From NCBI GenBank assembly GCA_030549775.1, contig CM060181.1:52768218-52832217 (forward strand): 64,000 nt of DNA, read 5' to 3'. Source of the stretch: Tamarix chinensis (taxonomy: Eukaryota > Streptophyta > Magnoliopsida > Caryophyllales > Tamaricaceae). Below are positions 59,101 through 64,000 of the stretch, piece after piece. The notes under the pieces are model-generated. The model worked only from the letters and a program-made list of their open reading frames with translations, was not told the DNA's origin and made no database searches. Position 1 is the first letter of the stretch, and each line of letters starts with the position of its first letter. Both the position numbers and the translations under genes were made by a program.

Positions 59101-61182
59101 CTTCATATCCACTGCTCGCTCTCATATCAAATTTGGAATGAGTCTGGACATAGTTTTCTGCAGCCCACACATCTACTGGTGATCCAGGAACCACAAAGAA
59201 GTTTCCACTGTCAAGGATACTATATAACATCTGATACAAGAAGAATATCAATTTAAGCAAAAGGATGACAAATGGGGTCAAAAAAAACAAATAGTCCATG
59301 GTCCTTGATAATTCAAAATAATCAGATAATGATAGGAATAGCAGAATTACCGGAAGAGAGTAGTCAGGAAAAACAACAACATCAGCTCGGCTAAATGCTT
59401 TCTTCCAATGAGAAAAGATATGATCCCAGCCCATCTTCAGGTAGAATGGAAGACGTTTTGCAAGGGTATCTTCTTGAATTATCCATATCAGTGGTACAGA
59501 ACAAAATGGCTCCTGCATGAGGCTGCACAAATATGAAACTCGCTCACTACAGCACCACATATCCAAGAATGGAATAGAAAATACCTTATTTATCTTTTGC
59601 CAACCTGTTTTTCATATTATTTATCTTTTGAACTTTTTTCAGAGGGTTGCGGAGAGATCCATTCAGACACTGATTAGACCCCATTCAGTGTCCAGTTAAT
59701 GTCTCGTATAGACTAGATAACCCCCATAGTCAAAAATCCACATGAATGCCCATACTCAATGGTTTGTGCGGAAGAAGTTCTAGATAGTGGTCCACTTTAA
59801 GAGGGAATTTGCATGGTTTGTTTGGAAGGAGAAGTTCTAGAGAATGGTCTTCTTTAAGAGGGAAATAACACCTTAAATGTCAAAAGGGAAAATTATCATA
59901 TCCCAGGCAAGTTACAAGAGTGTAGAAGAAAAGTATACCTTGCAATGAATTCTTTTGCTTCAAGAGAATCTGCGATAACACCTTCAAAACTGTACAAGAA
60001 TATGAAATAAGCCATTTGCAATGAGTACAGTAATGAACAACAAAGTGCCCAACCTAATAACAAATTACATCTTTAGGACTAAGCCAGCCAACACAGATAT
60101 AATGCACTAGATCAATTACTGAACATACAGTGACCAATCAAGATGGCCATATCTATCTGGACTTATAATTGATATCCGACCATCTATTTGCTCCCACATC
60201 ATTCGTGCTTCACCATCCTCTGTGGCATACAGCTACAAGAAGACATGCAAAAGATGCGTGAAATTGACAAATGAGACAGCCAAGTATAGACTGATAAGAA
60301 ATTACATCAATGGTGTTCCAAATAATTCATAGAAACAGTATCAGCAACAACAAAAACTCCAAATGATCCCATGCAAACTAACTCGATGTGATACATCATA
60401 CATGCAAGGCTGTTAACAAATTGAGCCAGCCAGGGTGGGATTGGGCTCAACTCATTTAATAAACGAGCCTAAAAATGAATTCTAAGTTCGGCTTGTTTAT
60501 AAACGAGCCGAGCCGAGCCGGCTCACAAGCTTTTATGATAAACAAGCCAAGATCACAAACTTTTACACTGTAAATGAACTCAAGCCCAACTCTTTTATAC
60601 TCAAGCTCAGCTTGTTTGTTAAACAAACCAAGCTTGAGCCTTATTTTTAGGCTCGTTTAGCTAAATAAACGAATCAAGCTGAGCCTTTAACGAGCCGAAC
60701 CCAAAAAGCTCATAAGTCGGCTATGTTCGTTAACAGCCCTATGCAATACGTCCATATAAATACTAAGACCTGTTTGATTCGTTTAATTTTTCTAATATTC
60801 TAATCTAATCTAATTTATAAATGTTTAATAAGTTATTATTATTTTAAATTTATACTTGTCATAATTAATATTTTTTAAATTACAATTATTACTATTGTTT
60901 TCATCACTATCATAATTATAAATATAATTATAATTAATTTTATGTTGTTTTTATTATTATCAAAAATTTTCTGATCAAGAAAACAGGCCCTAACTGTAAT
61001 AAAATCTGCTGAACAGGAAGTAATAGACATTCTACTGAAGCAGCAAGAAAACCATTAGGACACCACTTCTATGAAAACAACATATTATAGTTCACCTTAA
61101 TCACGTAGCCCAGCTGTTGTAAATTTCTCAAAACTGTAGACAGCAACAGAGATTCGGGATTCTTCTTCATATTGCCCAGAAT
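43784..61182 (-). CDS. GT4-type glycosyltransferase, plant family, 3' part of gene
   Basis: Thirteen exons (listed separately) join in frame at GT-AG introns into 2637 nt: 878 residues plus TAG. The family (Arabidopsis AT5G04480 and AT4G01210 type; CAZy GT4-like, labelled glycosyl transferase family 1) is usually about 1050 residues, so roughly 170 N-terminal residues, including the membrane anchor expected in this family, lie beyond 64000. In the visible part, residues 1-245 form an N-terminal GT-B-like domain (SLMQEPFCSVPLIWIIQEDT, GSPVDVWAAENY, VVVGSSFFYN). Residues 246-420 hold the nucleotide-sugar domain (YGSSQDEQGFPSLLVRAM, FGIPIMAPDLPLIKNY). An acidic linker and a plant-specific C-terminal domain (WIGFQSWRAAGRK, MPEDGGRWSALHSWVMPTPS, VWAYHSARMMVYIDP) follow. 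Donor, acceptor and cellular role are unknown; a Golgi location is likely from the family. No stop or frameshift was seen, so it looks functional. Confidence 0.93.
44261..44342 (-). CDS. Glycosyltransferase exon l
   Basis: 82 nt: IFVDSLDAVHRNMSKSSECL, FGSSKVE after one codon base. Acceptor TATCAG; donor GAG|GTAAAA. Confidence 0.93.
44449..44601 (-). CDS. Glycosyltransferase exon k
   Basis: 153 nt: IAFEDAFRHMHGLPASIEAL, PLMPEDGGRWSALHSWVMPT, PSFVEFIMFA with split codons at both ends. Acceptor ACGTGCAG; donor CGAG|GTACTT. The upstream intron is 2104 bp and carries copia sequence. Confidence 0.94.
45060..45560 (-). other. Unassigned segment in the intron
   Basis: A GC-balanced stretch with broken minus-strand frames (for example 45202-45405 and a Trp-rich reading in another frame). 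It lies downstream of the copia LTR and may be a second transposon fragment. No family recognised. Confidence 0.3.
45584..45847 (-). repeat. Copia 3' LTR, 264 bp
   Basis: On the minus strand starts TGTAGGAATATG directly after the polypurine tract and ends AAAATCTACA, with 5-bp inverted termini TGTAG/CTACA. It could supply a cryptic polyadenylation site to the host transcript. GCTAA (45579-45583) would be one side of the target duplication; the other side is lost. Confidence 0.85.
45584..46500 (-). mobile_element. Ty1/copia 3' end: RNase H, polypurine tract, LTR
   Basis: Minus strand, same sense as the host gene. RNase H (46491-45858) reads ILKYLKGSLGKGVLFTKTDA, VFADADWAGSIDDRKSTSGY, a frameshift near 46240, then SRSSAEAEFQAMTNEICELL and NKAAISIAHN, and ends CLPFVPTSQQIADILAKGLF, NIYAPT and a stop. 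This is followed by the polypurine tract GAGGGGGAG (45848-45856) and an LTR. The 5' part of the element is missing. Confidence 0.92.
46599..46737. repeat. 69-bp tandem duplication over exon j 3' end
   Basis: The words AACTTCAGCACCATACCTGC and TCCTCCATTCAAG occur at 46621 and 46690 starts, offset 69 bp. The right copy is the real end of exon j and its donor. The left copy repeats the last 20 or so exon bases, with one or two changes, and an intact GT donor. Confidence 0.92.
46706..46878 (-). CDS. Glycosyltransferase exon j
   Basis: 173 nt: VALSAKAEKVLEETILQQTN, GDVMYFWTSLDRISETTENN, NSLTFWSMCDILNGGQC plus two bases. Acceptor GGAACAG; donor GCAG|GTATGG. A decayed copy of its last bases and donor lies 69 bp downstream in the intron. 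Confidence 0.94.
47064..47252 (-). CDS. Glycosyltransferase exon i
   Basis: 189 nt, phase 0: SMSAQRLSSDDIDAVTRLPL, LNDSFYRDVLCEIGGMFSVA, NKVDEIHRRPWIGFQSWRAA, GRK. Acceptor GAATGCAG; donor AAAG|GTATTA. The upstream intron is 3428 bp. Confidence 0.94.
47253..50680 (-). other. Intron of 3.4 kb
   Basis: Between exons h and i. AT-rich. Apart from the repeat at 49665-50330, I recognise nothing coding. Confidence 0.85.
49665..50330. repeat. TTTGGTTTG-rich repeat in intron
   Basis: Contains many copies of AAACCAAAC/GTTTGGTTTG on both strands and ends with GAACACCCCTAATT, a word typical of plant repeats with GGGGTGTTCA termini. Internal sequence can fold back. No terminal inverted pair or duplication could be fixed. 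Confidence 0.5.
50681..50890 (-). CDS. Glycosyltransferase exon h
   Basis: 210 nt, phase 0: VNERMEKEHGIWDEVYRNAR, KSEKLRFESNERDEGELERT, GQPVCIYEIYSGSGAWPLLH, HGSLYRGLSL. Acceptor ATTTCCAG; donor CTT|GTGAGT. Begins the plant-specific C-terminal half. Confidence 0.95.
50982..51482 (-). CDS. Glycosyltransferase exon g
   Basis: 501 nt, phase 0: VVDGVHGMIFHKNNPEELLK and AFSLLVSREGGVSRFGNTVG end the catalytic domain; the exon finishes with an acidic segment (EEEMNDLDSRNRSDGGEDVD, LTSEDWDALREIEIHEEF). Acceptor CTTTAG; donor CAG|GTACTG. Confidence 0.95.
51572..51775 (-). CDS. Glycosyltransferase exon f (nucleotide-sugar site)
   Basis: 204 nt, phase 0: EVASHLRLTPGSIKHHDMNG, DLNRVLLMADIVIYGSSQDE, QGFPSLLVRAMSFGIPIMAP, DLPLIKNY. 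Residues 286-294 (QGFPSLLVR) occupy the place of the EX7E motif of retaining GT4 enzymes, with Q and R instead of the two Glu. Acceptor GATGTAG; donor TAT|GTGAGT. Confidence 0.95.
52730..53090 (+). pseudogene. Chromovirus gag fragment in intron
   Basis: Reads LQAEGYSGPN, QQQLETMANTMGGKAMAWLL, then FLLTCFRPKHERSIYENFLW and FHASHNSITGEIFRGVQKQS, resembling the gag core (LLAM..L.G.A..WF, F...F.P....) of chromoviruses. Stops are present. Probably the 5' part of the element whose pol begins near 55040. Confidence 0.55.
53100..55030. other. No clear gene between gag and RT fragments
   Basis: AT-rich sequence with repeated GTATTGTA/ATATTTTG words (53270-53540) and a GC-richer part (54100-54730) that may be decayed protease and RT of the same element. 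No motif could be assigned. Confidence 0.35.
55031..55470 (+). pseudogene. Chromovirus RT fragment in intron
   Basis: Reads NFALIIEL then in frame shifts FCIDHRALNKVD, DKFPILAIKELLDELNGALA, FSKLNLKPLNQ, and at the end KFVSIFFNDKIL where the catalytic FFDD.L box is expected (second Asp position altered and shifted). About 100 bases with LHPRRAF appear twice (55220-55310). Confidence 0.78.
55928..55952. repeat. (TA)n microsatellite
   Basis: A run of about 12 TA units at the left edge of the MITE-like insertion that follows. Confidence 0.85.
55950..56128. repeat. GTAAGATC-rich foldback MITE, copy 1
   Basis: Repeats of TGTAAGATCYTACC and its complement, ending AAATCGGAATTTTAACAACTATA. The end is shared with the copy ending at 63390. 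It interrupts the gypsy pol between RT and RNase H. Confidence 0.6.
56215..56780 (+). pseudogene. Chromovirus RT end and RNase H in intron
   Basis: Starts LGHILSIAKVGI (the connection YLGH.IS..GV), then FGFGKVL with in frame shift GLARYYSKFI, KYGHIATPLNTWLKNDY and EAEQAFKKLKLVM, and RNase H traces (LVHEEELMAMVVTIQRWC-like, RYLIR, FIEQTN). Multiple stops. Confidence 0.75.
57280..57960 (+). pseudogene. Chromovirus integrase in intron
   Basis: LVVVDHPTSFGSIVSNCDM fits the core strand with the first Asp (VVVDR.SK). After a gap, FLKEPFKIHGTTLKHNSTYH and PQPYG match ELF...GT.L..STAYHPQTDG. The C-terminal part gives DVGSQVYVQLKAYRHKSLAR, FLNKNLSQVFW and later RLLLTKYSTYI-type remnants. Confidence 0.82.
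57970..58160 (+). pseudogene. Chromodomain of intronic chromovirus
   Basis: MEWKVEPKAMLSPRYNSGSV, LEVMNLSKELPEPEPP*DDF, ELINKNFLAF*LEDKVNEQR. This follows the layout VEPE.VL..R...G..EVL.KW.GLPE.EATWE....I...FP.F.LEDKV of chromodomains at the end of another chromovirus clade, distinct in wording from the one at 24611. Confidence 0.8.
58170..58700 (+). repeat. Possible 3' LTR with 154-bp tandem duplication
   Basis: Non-coding sequence after the chromodomain. CTCCTCTGCTTCCA occurs at 58370 and 58524 (offset 154), within two copies of a block that also share AATACC(T/A)GG, GTTGTTC(C)TCT-type and TTACTATC(A/G)AT words. Position suggests the LTR of the intronic chromovirus; TG...CA ends were not fixed. 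Confidence 0.5.
58910..59230 (-). CDS. Glycosyltransferase exon e
   Basis: 321 nt, phase 0: MLYSILDSGNFFVVPGSPVD, VWAAENYVQTHSKFDMRASS, VVVGSSFFYNELSLDFAVAM, FKFIFLCGNSTSAYADALQ. Acceptor TATCAG; donor CAG|GTACTC. Contains the start of the second Rossmann-like domain. The next intron is 7134 bp. Confidence 0.95.
59231..59350 (-). other. 120-bp intron open in frame
   Basis: Between exons d and e. Length is a multiple of three, both junctions are phase 0, and no stop occurs in frame. If retained it would add 40 mostly hydrophobic residues. Homologues lack such an insert, so it is treated as an intron (donor CCG|GTAATT, acceptor TATCAG). Confidence 0.88.
59351..59522 (-). CDS. Glycosyltransferase exon d
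   Basis: 172 nt: LMQEPFCSVPLIWIIQEDTL, AKRLPFYLKMGWDHIFSHWK, KAFSRADVVVFPDYSLP. Acceptor TTTGTGCAG; donor CCG|GTAATT, phase 0. The downstream intron is 120 bp and open in frame. Confidence 0.93.
59939..59989 (-). CDS. Glycosyltransferase exon c (51 nt)
   Basis: A very short exon: last base of a codon, FEGVIADSLEAKEFIA, and two bases of the next. Acceptor TTGTACAG; donor GCAAG|GTATAC. Found by homology and phase. Confidence 0.88.
60129..60232 (-). CDS. Glycosyltransferase exon b
   Basis: 104 nt: LYATEDGEARMMWEQIDGRI, SIISPDRYGHLDWS and the first two bases of the next codon. Acceptor CTTGTAG; donor CACT|GTATGT. The YA.EDGEA...WE.IDGR block is highly conserved in the family. Confidence 0.92.
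60407..60740. mobile_element. MITE with GGCTGTTAAC termini in intron
   Basis: 334 bp. The left end AGGCTGTTAACAAA and the right end read in reverse AGGGCTGTTAACGAA are inverted repeats. ATGCA flanks both sides (60402-60406 and 60741-60745). The inside is full of CGAGCC/GGCTCG and GAGCTT words and can fold back. Non-coding, located between exons a and b. Confidence 0.88.
61096..61182 (-). CDS. Glycosyltransferase exon a (first in window)
   Basis: 87 nt, phase 0 at both ends, residues 1-29 of the visible part: ILGNMKKNPESLLLSTVLRN then LQQLGYVIK. Acceptor ACATCAG precedes it; donor AAG|GTGAAC follows. At least one coding exon lies upstream, outside the window. Confidence 0.88.
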
Positions 61183-61960
61183 CTGATGTAGCACATAAAT
61201 GAAAAAGTGTTAAGAAATGATGCTCAGCATTTCGGTCCAAGTCCATAAAACGAAATGATGGTTTCAGCCGATTAAATTTCTATCATACATCATGTCATTG
61301 CCACTGAGATACCATGCTGATATCAACCACAAGTACAAATTGTAACGAGACGTTAAAAGAAGAATCCATTACCGCTTCACCAACAAAAATCATGCCAATC
61401 AAAGTAAAAAATGATTTCTGAGCACTCAACATACTTCATTCTGAGTACATGCAAACATTCAGCTGTTCATAATTTAGCTACCAACAGATTAAATGTCATA
61501 GGCTGCCCACATCTAGATGGCATAATAGATGAGCATGAACTTCCTAATAACTATTCATAATTCAAGCTAGACATTCATAGGCGACTAACGAGGACGGTAG
61601 GGATGCGTTGGAACCGCTGAGACTAGGACAAGGTGGGATGGACAAAAGGTTTTGATTTCAAATCAAAACGCAAACACAAATGTAAATGAAGTTGGATCTT
61701 TAGGGTTTTAGTTAATTTCCATTTTTAACCTTAGTAAATGTATTGTTATACAATTTAAATGCAAGGTAAAAAGGTATTTTTATAATAGGTAAAAGGAGGC
61801 AATACGGATATGGATACCCTGTACTCATACCCAAATTGGGCAAAATTTTTACCCCTCTTCTATATCCATTAATATATCCATCGAGTAAAACCTATCTAAT
61901 TATCATCCCTAATCCGCACCAATTATTATAGTCTCAAGTTCTTAATCTAGCAAAAATTGA
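61183..61960. other. Upstream intron sequence, nothing recognised
   Basis: Start of the intron upstream of exon a. No exon encoding the missing N-terminus (membrane anchor and linker) was found here or further to 64000. Confidence 0.6.
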
Positions 61961-61969
61961 GTACTACAG

Positions 61970-62310
61970 CCCAACAACACTAGGTGAGTAGACCACTAGG
62001 ATATGACTTCCAAATATCTTATTCATCAGGTAAGACTAATCAAGTAGTGGATGCTATGTCTCGAAGAGATGAGGAGGAACAGTTGTTTGCCATCTCCTAG
62101 CCCAAAACATTGATTCTAGATAACCTACAAGCATAAGTGGCAGACACTAATAACTTATATGACGTGTCATACAGAAATTCCAATCCAAAAGCCGGGATAC
62201 TAAATGGAATTTTAAGGATAGGCGACTGGCACCACGATCATATCTACCTCTCTACTTAGGATCGTATCATAATATCAAATCATAGAACTGTAAGGTCCTA
62301 TGAAAACCAT
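61970..62310 (+). pseudogene. Gypsy RNase H end and linker, third plus-strand copy
   Basis: GYDFQISYSSGKTNQVVDAM and SRRDEEEQLFAIS match the end of RNase H (LGYDF.I.Y..GK.N.VADALSR). The linker continues NNLYDVSYRNSNPKAGILNG, ILRIGDWHHDHIYLST (pattern .LL...RI.LP). The frame is interrupted near 62310. Confidence 0.82.
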
Positions 62311-63395
62311 AATATGGAGCTTATATATTTAGATGTTATAAAATAACATATGCTAAGTTAATAAAACACAAGAATTACACTATTAAATCTTATATAGTGA
62401 TTGAATGAGTTGTAGTAATTTACAAGTAGCATAAATTGTTGAAGTTGTTATATATATTAGGATCTATATTAAGTCAGCAACATCATAAATAAATTGCCAA
62501 ATAAAATGTAAAAAATAAAATGAGATTATAGGTAGAGGTAACATACAACTCATTGTGTTCAAAATATACAATATTGTTAGCCTTAAGAAAAATACACAAG
62601 GAATGAAAGAAGTGAATGATAATGAAGGCAACAATGAGAGGACATTATTTTCTATCATTTATGATGATAAAATTCAAAAAAAAAATATGATGCCTTTAAA
62701 AAATTTGATGAAACAAGATATAAAAAAAATTAAAAAAATAAAAAGAAGAAGAAGAAAAGGAGCTTTTGCTATACAAGCACACATTGAGCTACTAAATAAA
62801 CCATGTGGAAAGTATAAAGAAAATCTTGTTTGTATTATAAAGCTAACATGACCATAAAAAAATTTTAATTTTGAATTGAATAGAATTTAATAAGTAATAA
62901 TGCTATAATTTTTAATATATTCATTCTAAATGGATATTACATTCTATGTCAACATTATACATTAGTAAATAAATTGATTGTCGTTATAGTGGTATCTCAA
63001 TCATATTTTATTTGATTCAACTCATTTTCAAAACATTTTGTAAAATAACATATGGTTGGAAATAAAGGGTTAAGAAAAAAAATATATGTGAGGAAAAGGA
63101 TTTGGAGATAAATTGATAGAAATTATAGTTATTATATAGAATTGTAGAATTTCACCTAGGATTGTAAGATTCTGTTGTAGGATCATAAGAATCTATTGCA
63201 AGATCATAAAATTAAGTTGCAAAATCGTAAAATTCTATTGTAGCATCATAAGATTGTTCCTAGGATTGTAAGATTCTATAACTATTCAATTACTTTAATA
63301 TTCTACTTAGGATTGTAGATCGTTTTATGATTTTTAAATTGTAGGATAGTAGAATTATAGAATCAAATCGGAATTTTAATAACTATACTCCACAC
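62311..63395. other. Insertion between gypsy RNase H and integrase
   Basis: About 1.1 kb of AT-rich sequence separating two adjacent parts of one gypsy polyprotein. It includes a Lys-rich plus-strand frame (62555-62851) that I do not recognise and ends with the MITE-like foldback at 63126-63390. Probably one or two nested insertions. Confidence 0.55.
63126..63390. repeat. GTAAGATT-rich foldback MITE, copy 2
   Basis: Starts TATAGTTATTATATAGAATT and ends AATTTTAATAACTATA, so the ends are inverted repeats (TATAGTTATTA). Inside are about eight imperfect units of TAGGATYRTAAGATTCTATT. It shares the end AAATCGGAATTTTAAYAACT with the copy ending at 56128. Confidence 0.72.
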
Positions 63396-63870
63396 ATTTT
63401 GACAATATTGGTAGCGTTCCATGGTCAAGGACATGAAGAGGTTCATAAAACCCTCCAACGAGTGCAGACAAAGTTATATTGGGAAGGCCTTAGGCCCGCT
63501 ATCCAAAAGCACAATCAAGGATGCGCCACATGTCAGTAAAATAAGGCCGAGAATGTCCATCCAGAAAAGTTACAACCTTTGCCACTCAAATACAAGTCAA
63601 TGTTTCTATGGACTTTATCAAAGGGTTGTCCAAATCCCAAGGAAAATTCATTTTTCTTGTGATAGTAGATCAACTCTCAAAGGCAGCCCATCTCCTTCTG
63701 CTTAGCCATCTCTACACAGCAACCTTGGTGGCACAGGTGTTTTGTACCCAAGTTGTACAATTTCATGGGATACCATAATTGACCATATGCAAGCGCGATC
63801 TTGTGCTCACCAATCACCTCCAAAAGGAGCTATTTATGTTCACCAATACACAATTGTCCTCCTCCTCTAT
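63396..63870 (+). pseudogene. Gypsy integrase, N-terminal zinc domain and core
   Basis: Reads ILVAFHGQGHEEVHKTLQRV, QTKLYWEGLRPAIQKHNQGC, ATCQ, a stop, NKAENVHPEKLQPLP. The HHCC ligands (H, H, C, C) are all visible. The core follows: VSMDFIKGLSKSQGKFIFLV and VDQLSKAAHLLL, with the first Asp, then CTQVVQFHGIP and TNHLQKELFMFTNTQL. A stop and sequence change end it near 63870. Confidence 0.85.
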
Positions 63871-64000
63871 GTTAGCAAGGTGGTTAGGAACTCTTTTGTG
63901 GTCGGGGTTGGGGTCAGGCTCATCTAGATTAGGTCCAATCTCATCCCGCTAATAAGTAATGGATTTGGTTTGATTTCATTACTTGTAGGTCATAAGTTCT
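63871..64000. other. Window end, nothing recognised
   Basis: Short stretch after the integrase homology stops. The glycosyltransferase 5' exon(s) and promoter are expected further to the right. Confidence 0.5.

Noticed and set aside
58856..59566. Single 236-residue ORF as one glycosyltransferase exon
   Set aside because: Homology shows two exons separated by the 120-bp intron; the ORF also reads into flanking introns at both ends.
62555..62851. Lys-rich 98-residue ORF
   Set aside because: A/G-rich low complexity inside an insertion between two parts of gypsy pol; no family resemblance.
61183..64000. Search for the missing first exon of the glycosyltransferase
   Set aside because: No minus-strand frame with the expected membrane anchor and linker was found; the interval is intron with gypsy and MITE sequence, so the 5' end is placed outside the window.
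1..64000. CRISPR arrays, bacterial operons, tRNA or rRNA genes
   Set aside because: Repeats seen are LTR-internal or microsatellites without uniform spacers; the only tRNA-related signal is the primer binding site at 21367-21379.

Overview
This window is nuclear DNA of a flowering plant. It is AT-rich, packed with degraded Ty3/gypsy (chromovirus and Athila/Tat types), Ty1/copia and CACTA remnants, and carries one intron-rich host gene. The species cannot be read from the sequence. Most transposon reading frames are full of stops and frameshifts, and the introns are long and transposon-filled, which suggests a genome that keeps old insertions for a long time. No rRNA, tRNA, CRISPR array or bacterial-type operon was seen.

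Layout. 1-2.4 kb: two decayed Ty3/gypsy 3' ends, the first internally deleted. 4.1-4.7 kb: minus-strand CACTA (En/Spm) remnant with a DUF4216-like stretch. 6.3-14.0 kb: a plus-strand gypsy gag-pol split inside its reverse transcriptase by a 4.7-kb solo LTR (8447-13164) with a perfect CTAGA target-site duplication. 14.3-42.7 kb: a deep nest. An Athila-like element (minus strand, LTRs 40196-41732 and 14287-15755) sits inside the RT of a second Athila-like element (41733-42660). Its 3' region holds a minus-strand LTR (17748-34962), which itself holds a complete long-LTR chromovirus (18540-28489, tRNA-Met primer site, chromodomain) and a 3.3-kb solo LTR (28572-31854, perfect ATTGT duplication). 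A 2.4-kb element with terminal inverted repeats (about 35172-37628) also lies in the Athila interior.

43.8-61.2 kb: the only convincing host gene, on the minus strand. It encodes the C-terminal 878 residues of a plant GT4-type glycosyltransferase (the family labelled glycosyl transferase family 1 / UDP-glycosyltransferase superfamily protein, Arabidopsis AT5G04480 and AT4G01210 type). Thirteen exons join in frame at GT-AG sites; the 5' exon(s) and promoter lie beyond 64000. Its introns hold a copia 3' end (45584-46500, sense), a plus-strand chromovirus (52.7-58.2 kb, antisense), a MITE (60407-60740) and another plus-strand gypsy copy (61.97-63.87 kb).

The genes do not form a pathway. The biology here is one conserved glycosyltransferase surviving inside retrotransposon debris, and a transposon stratigraphy that can be ordered from target-site duplications. 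I found no convincing undescribed molecular system. The most useful leads are the nest itself, structured LTR ends, repeat arrays inside LTRs, a duplicated splice donor, and a stop-free in-frame intron in the glycosyltransferase gene.
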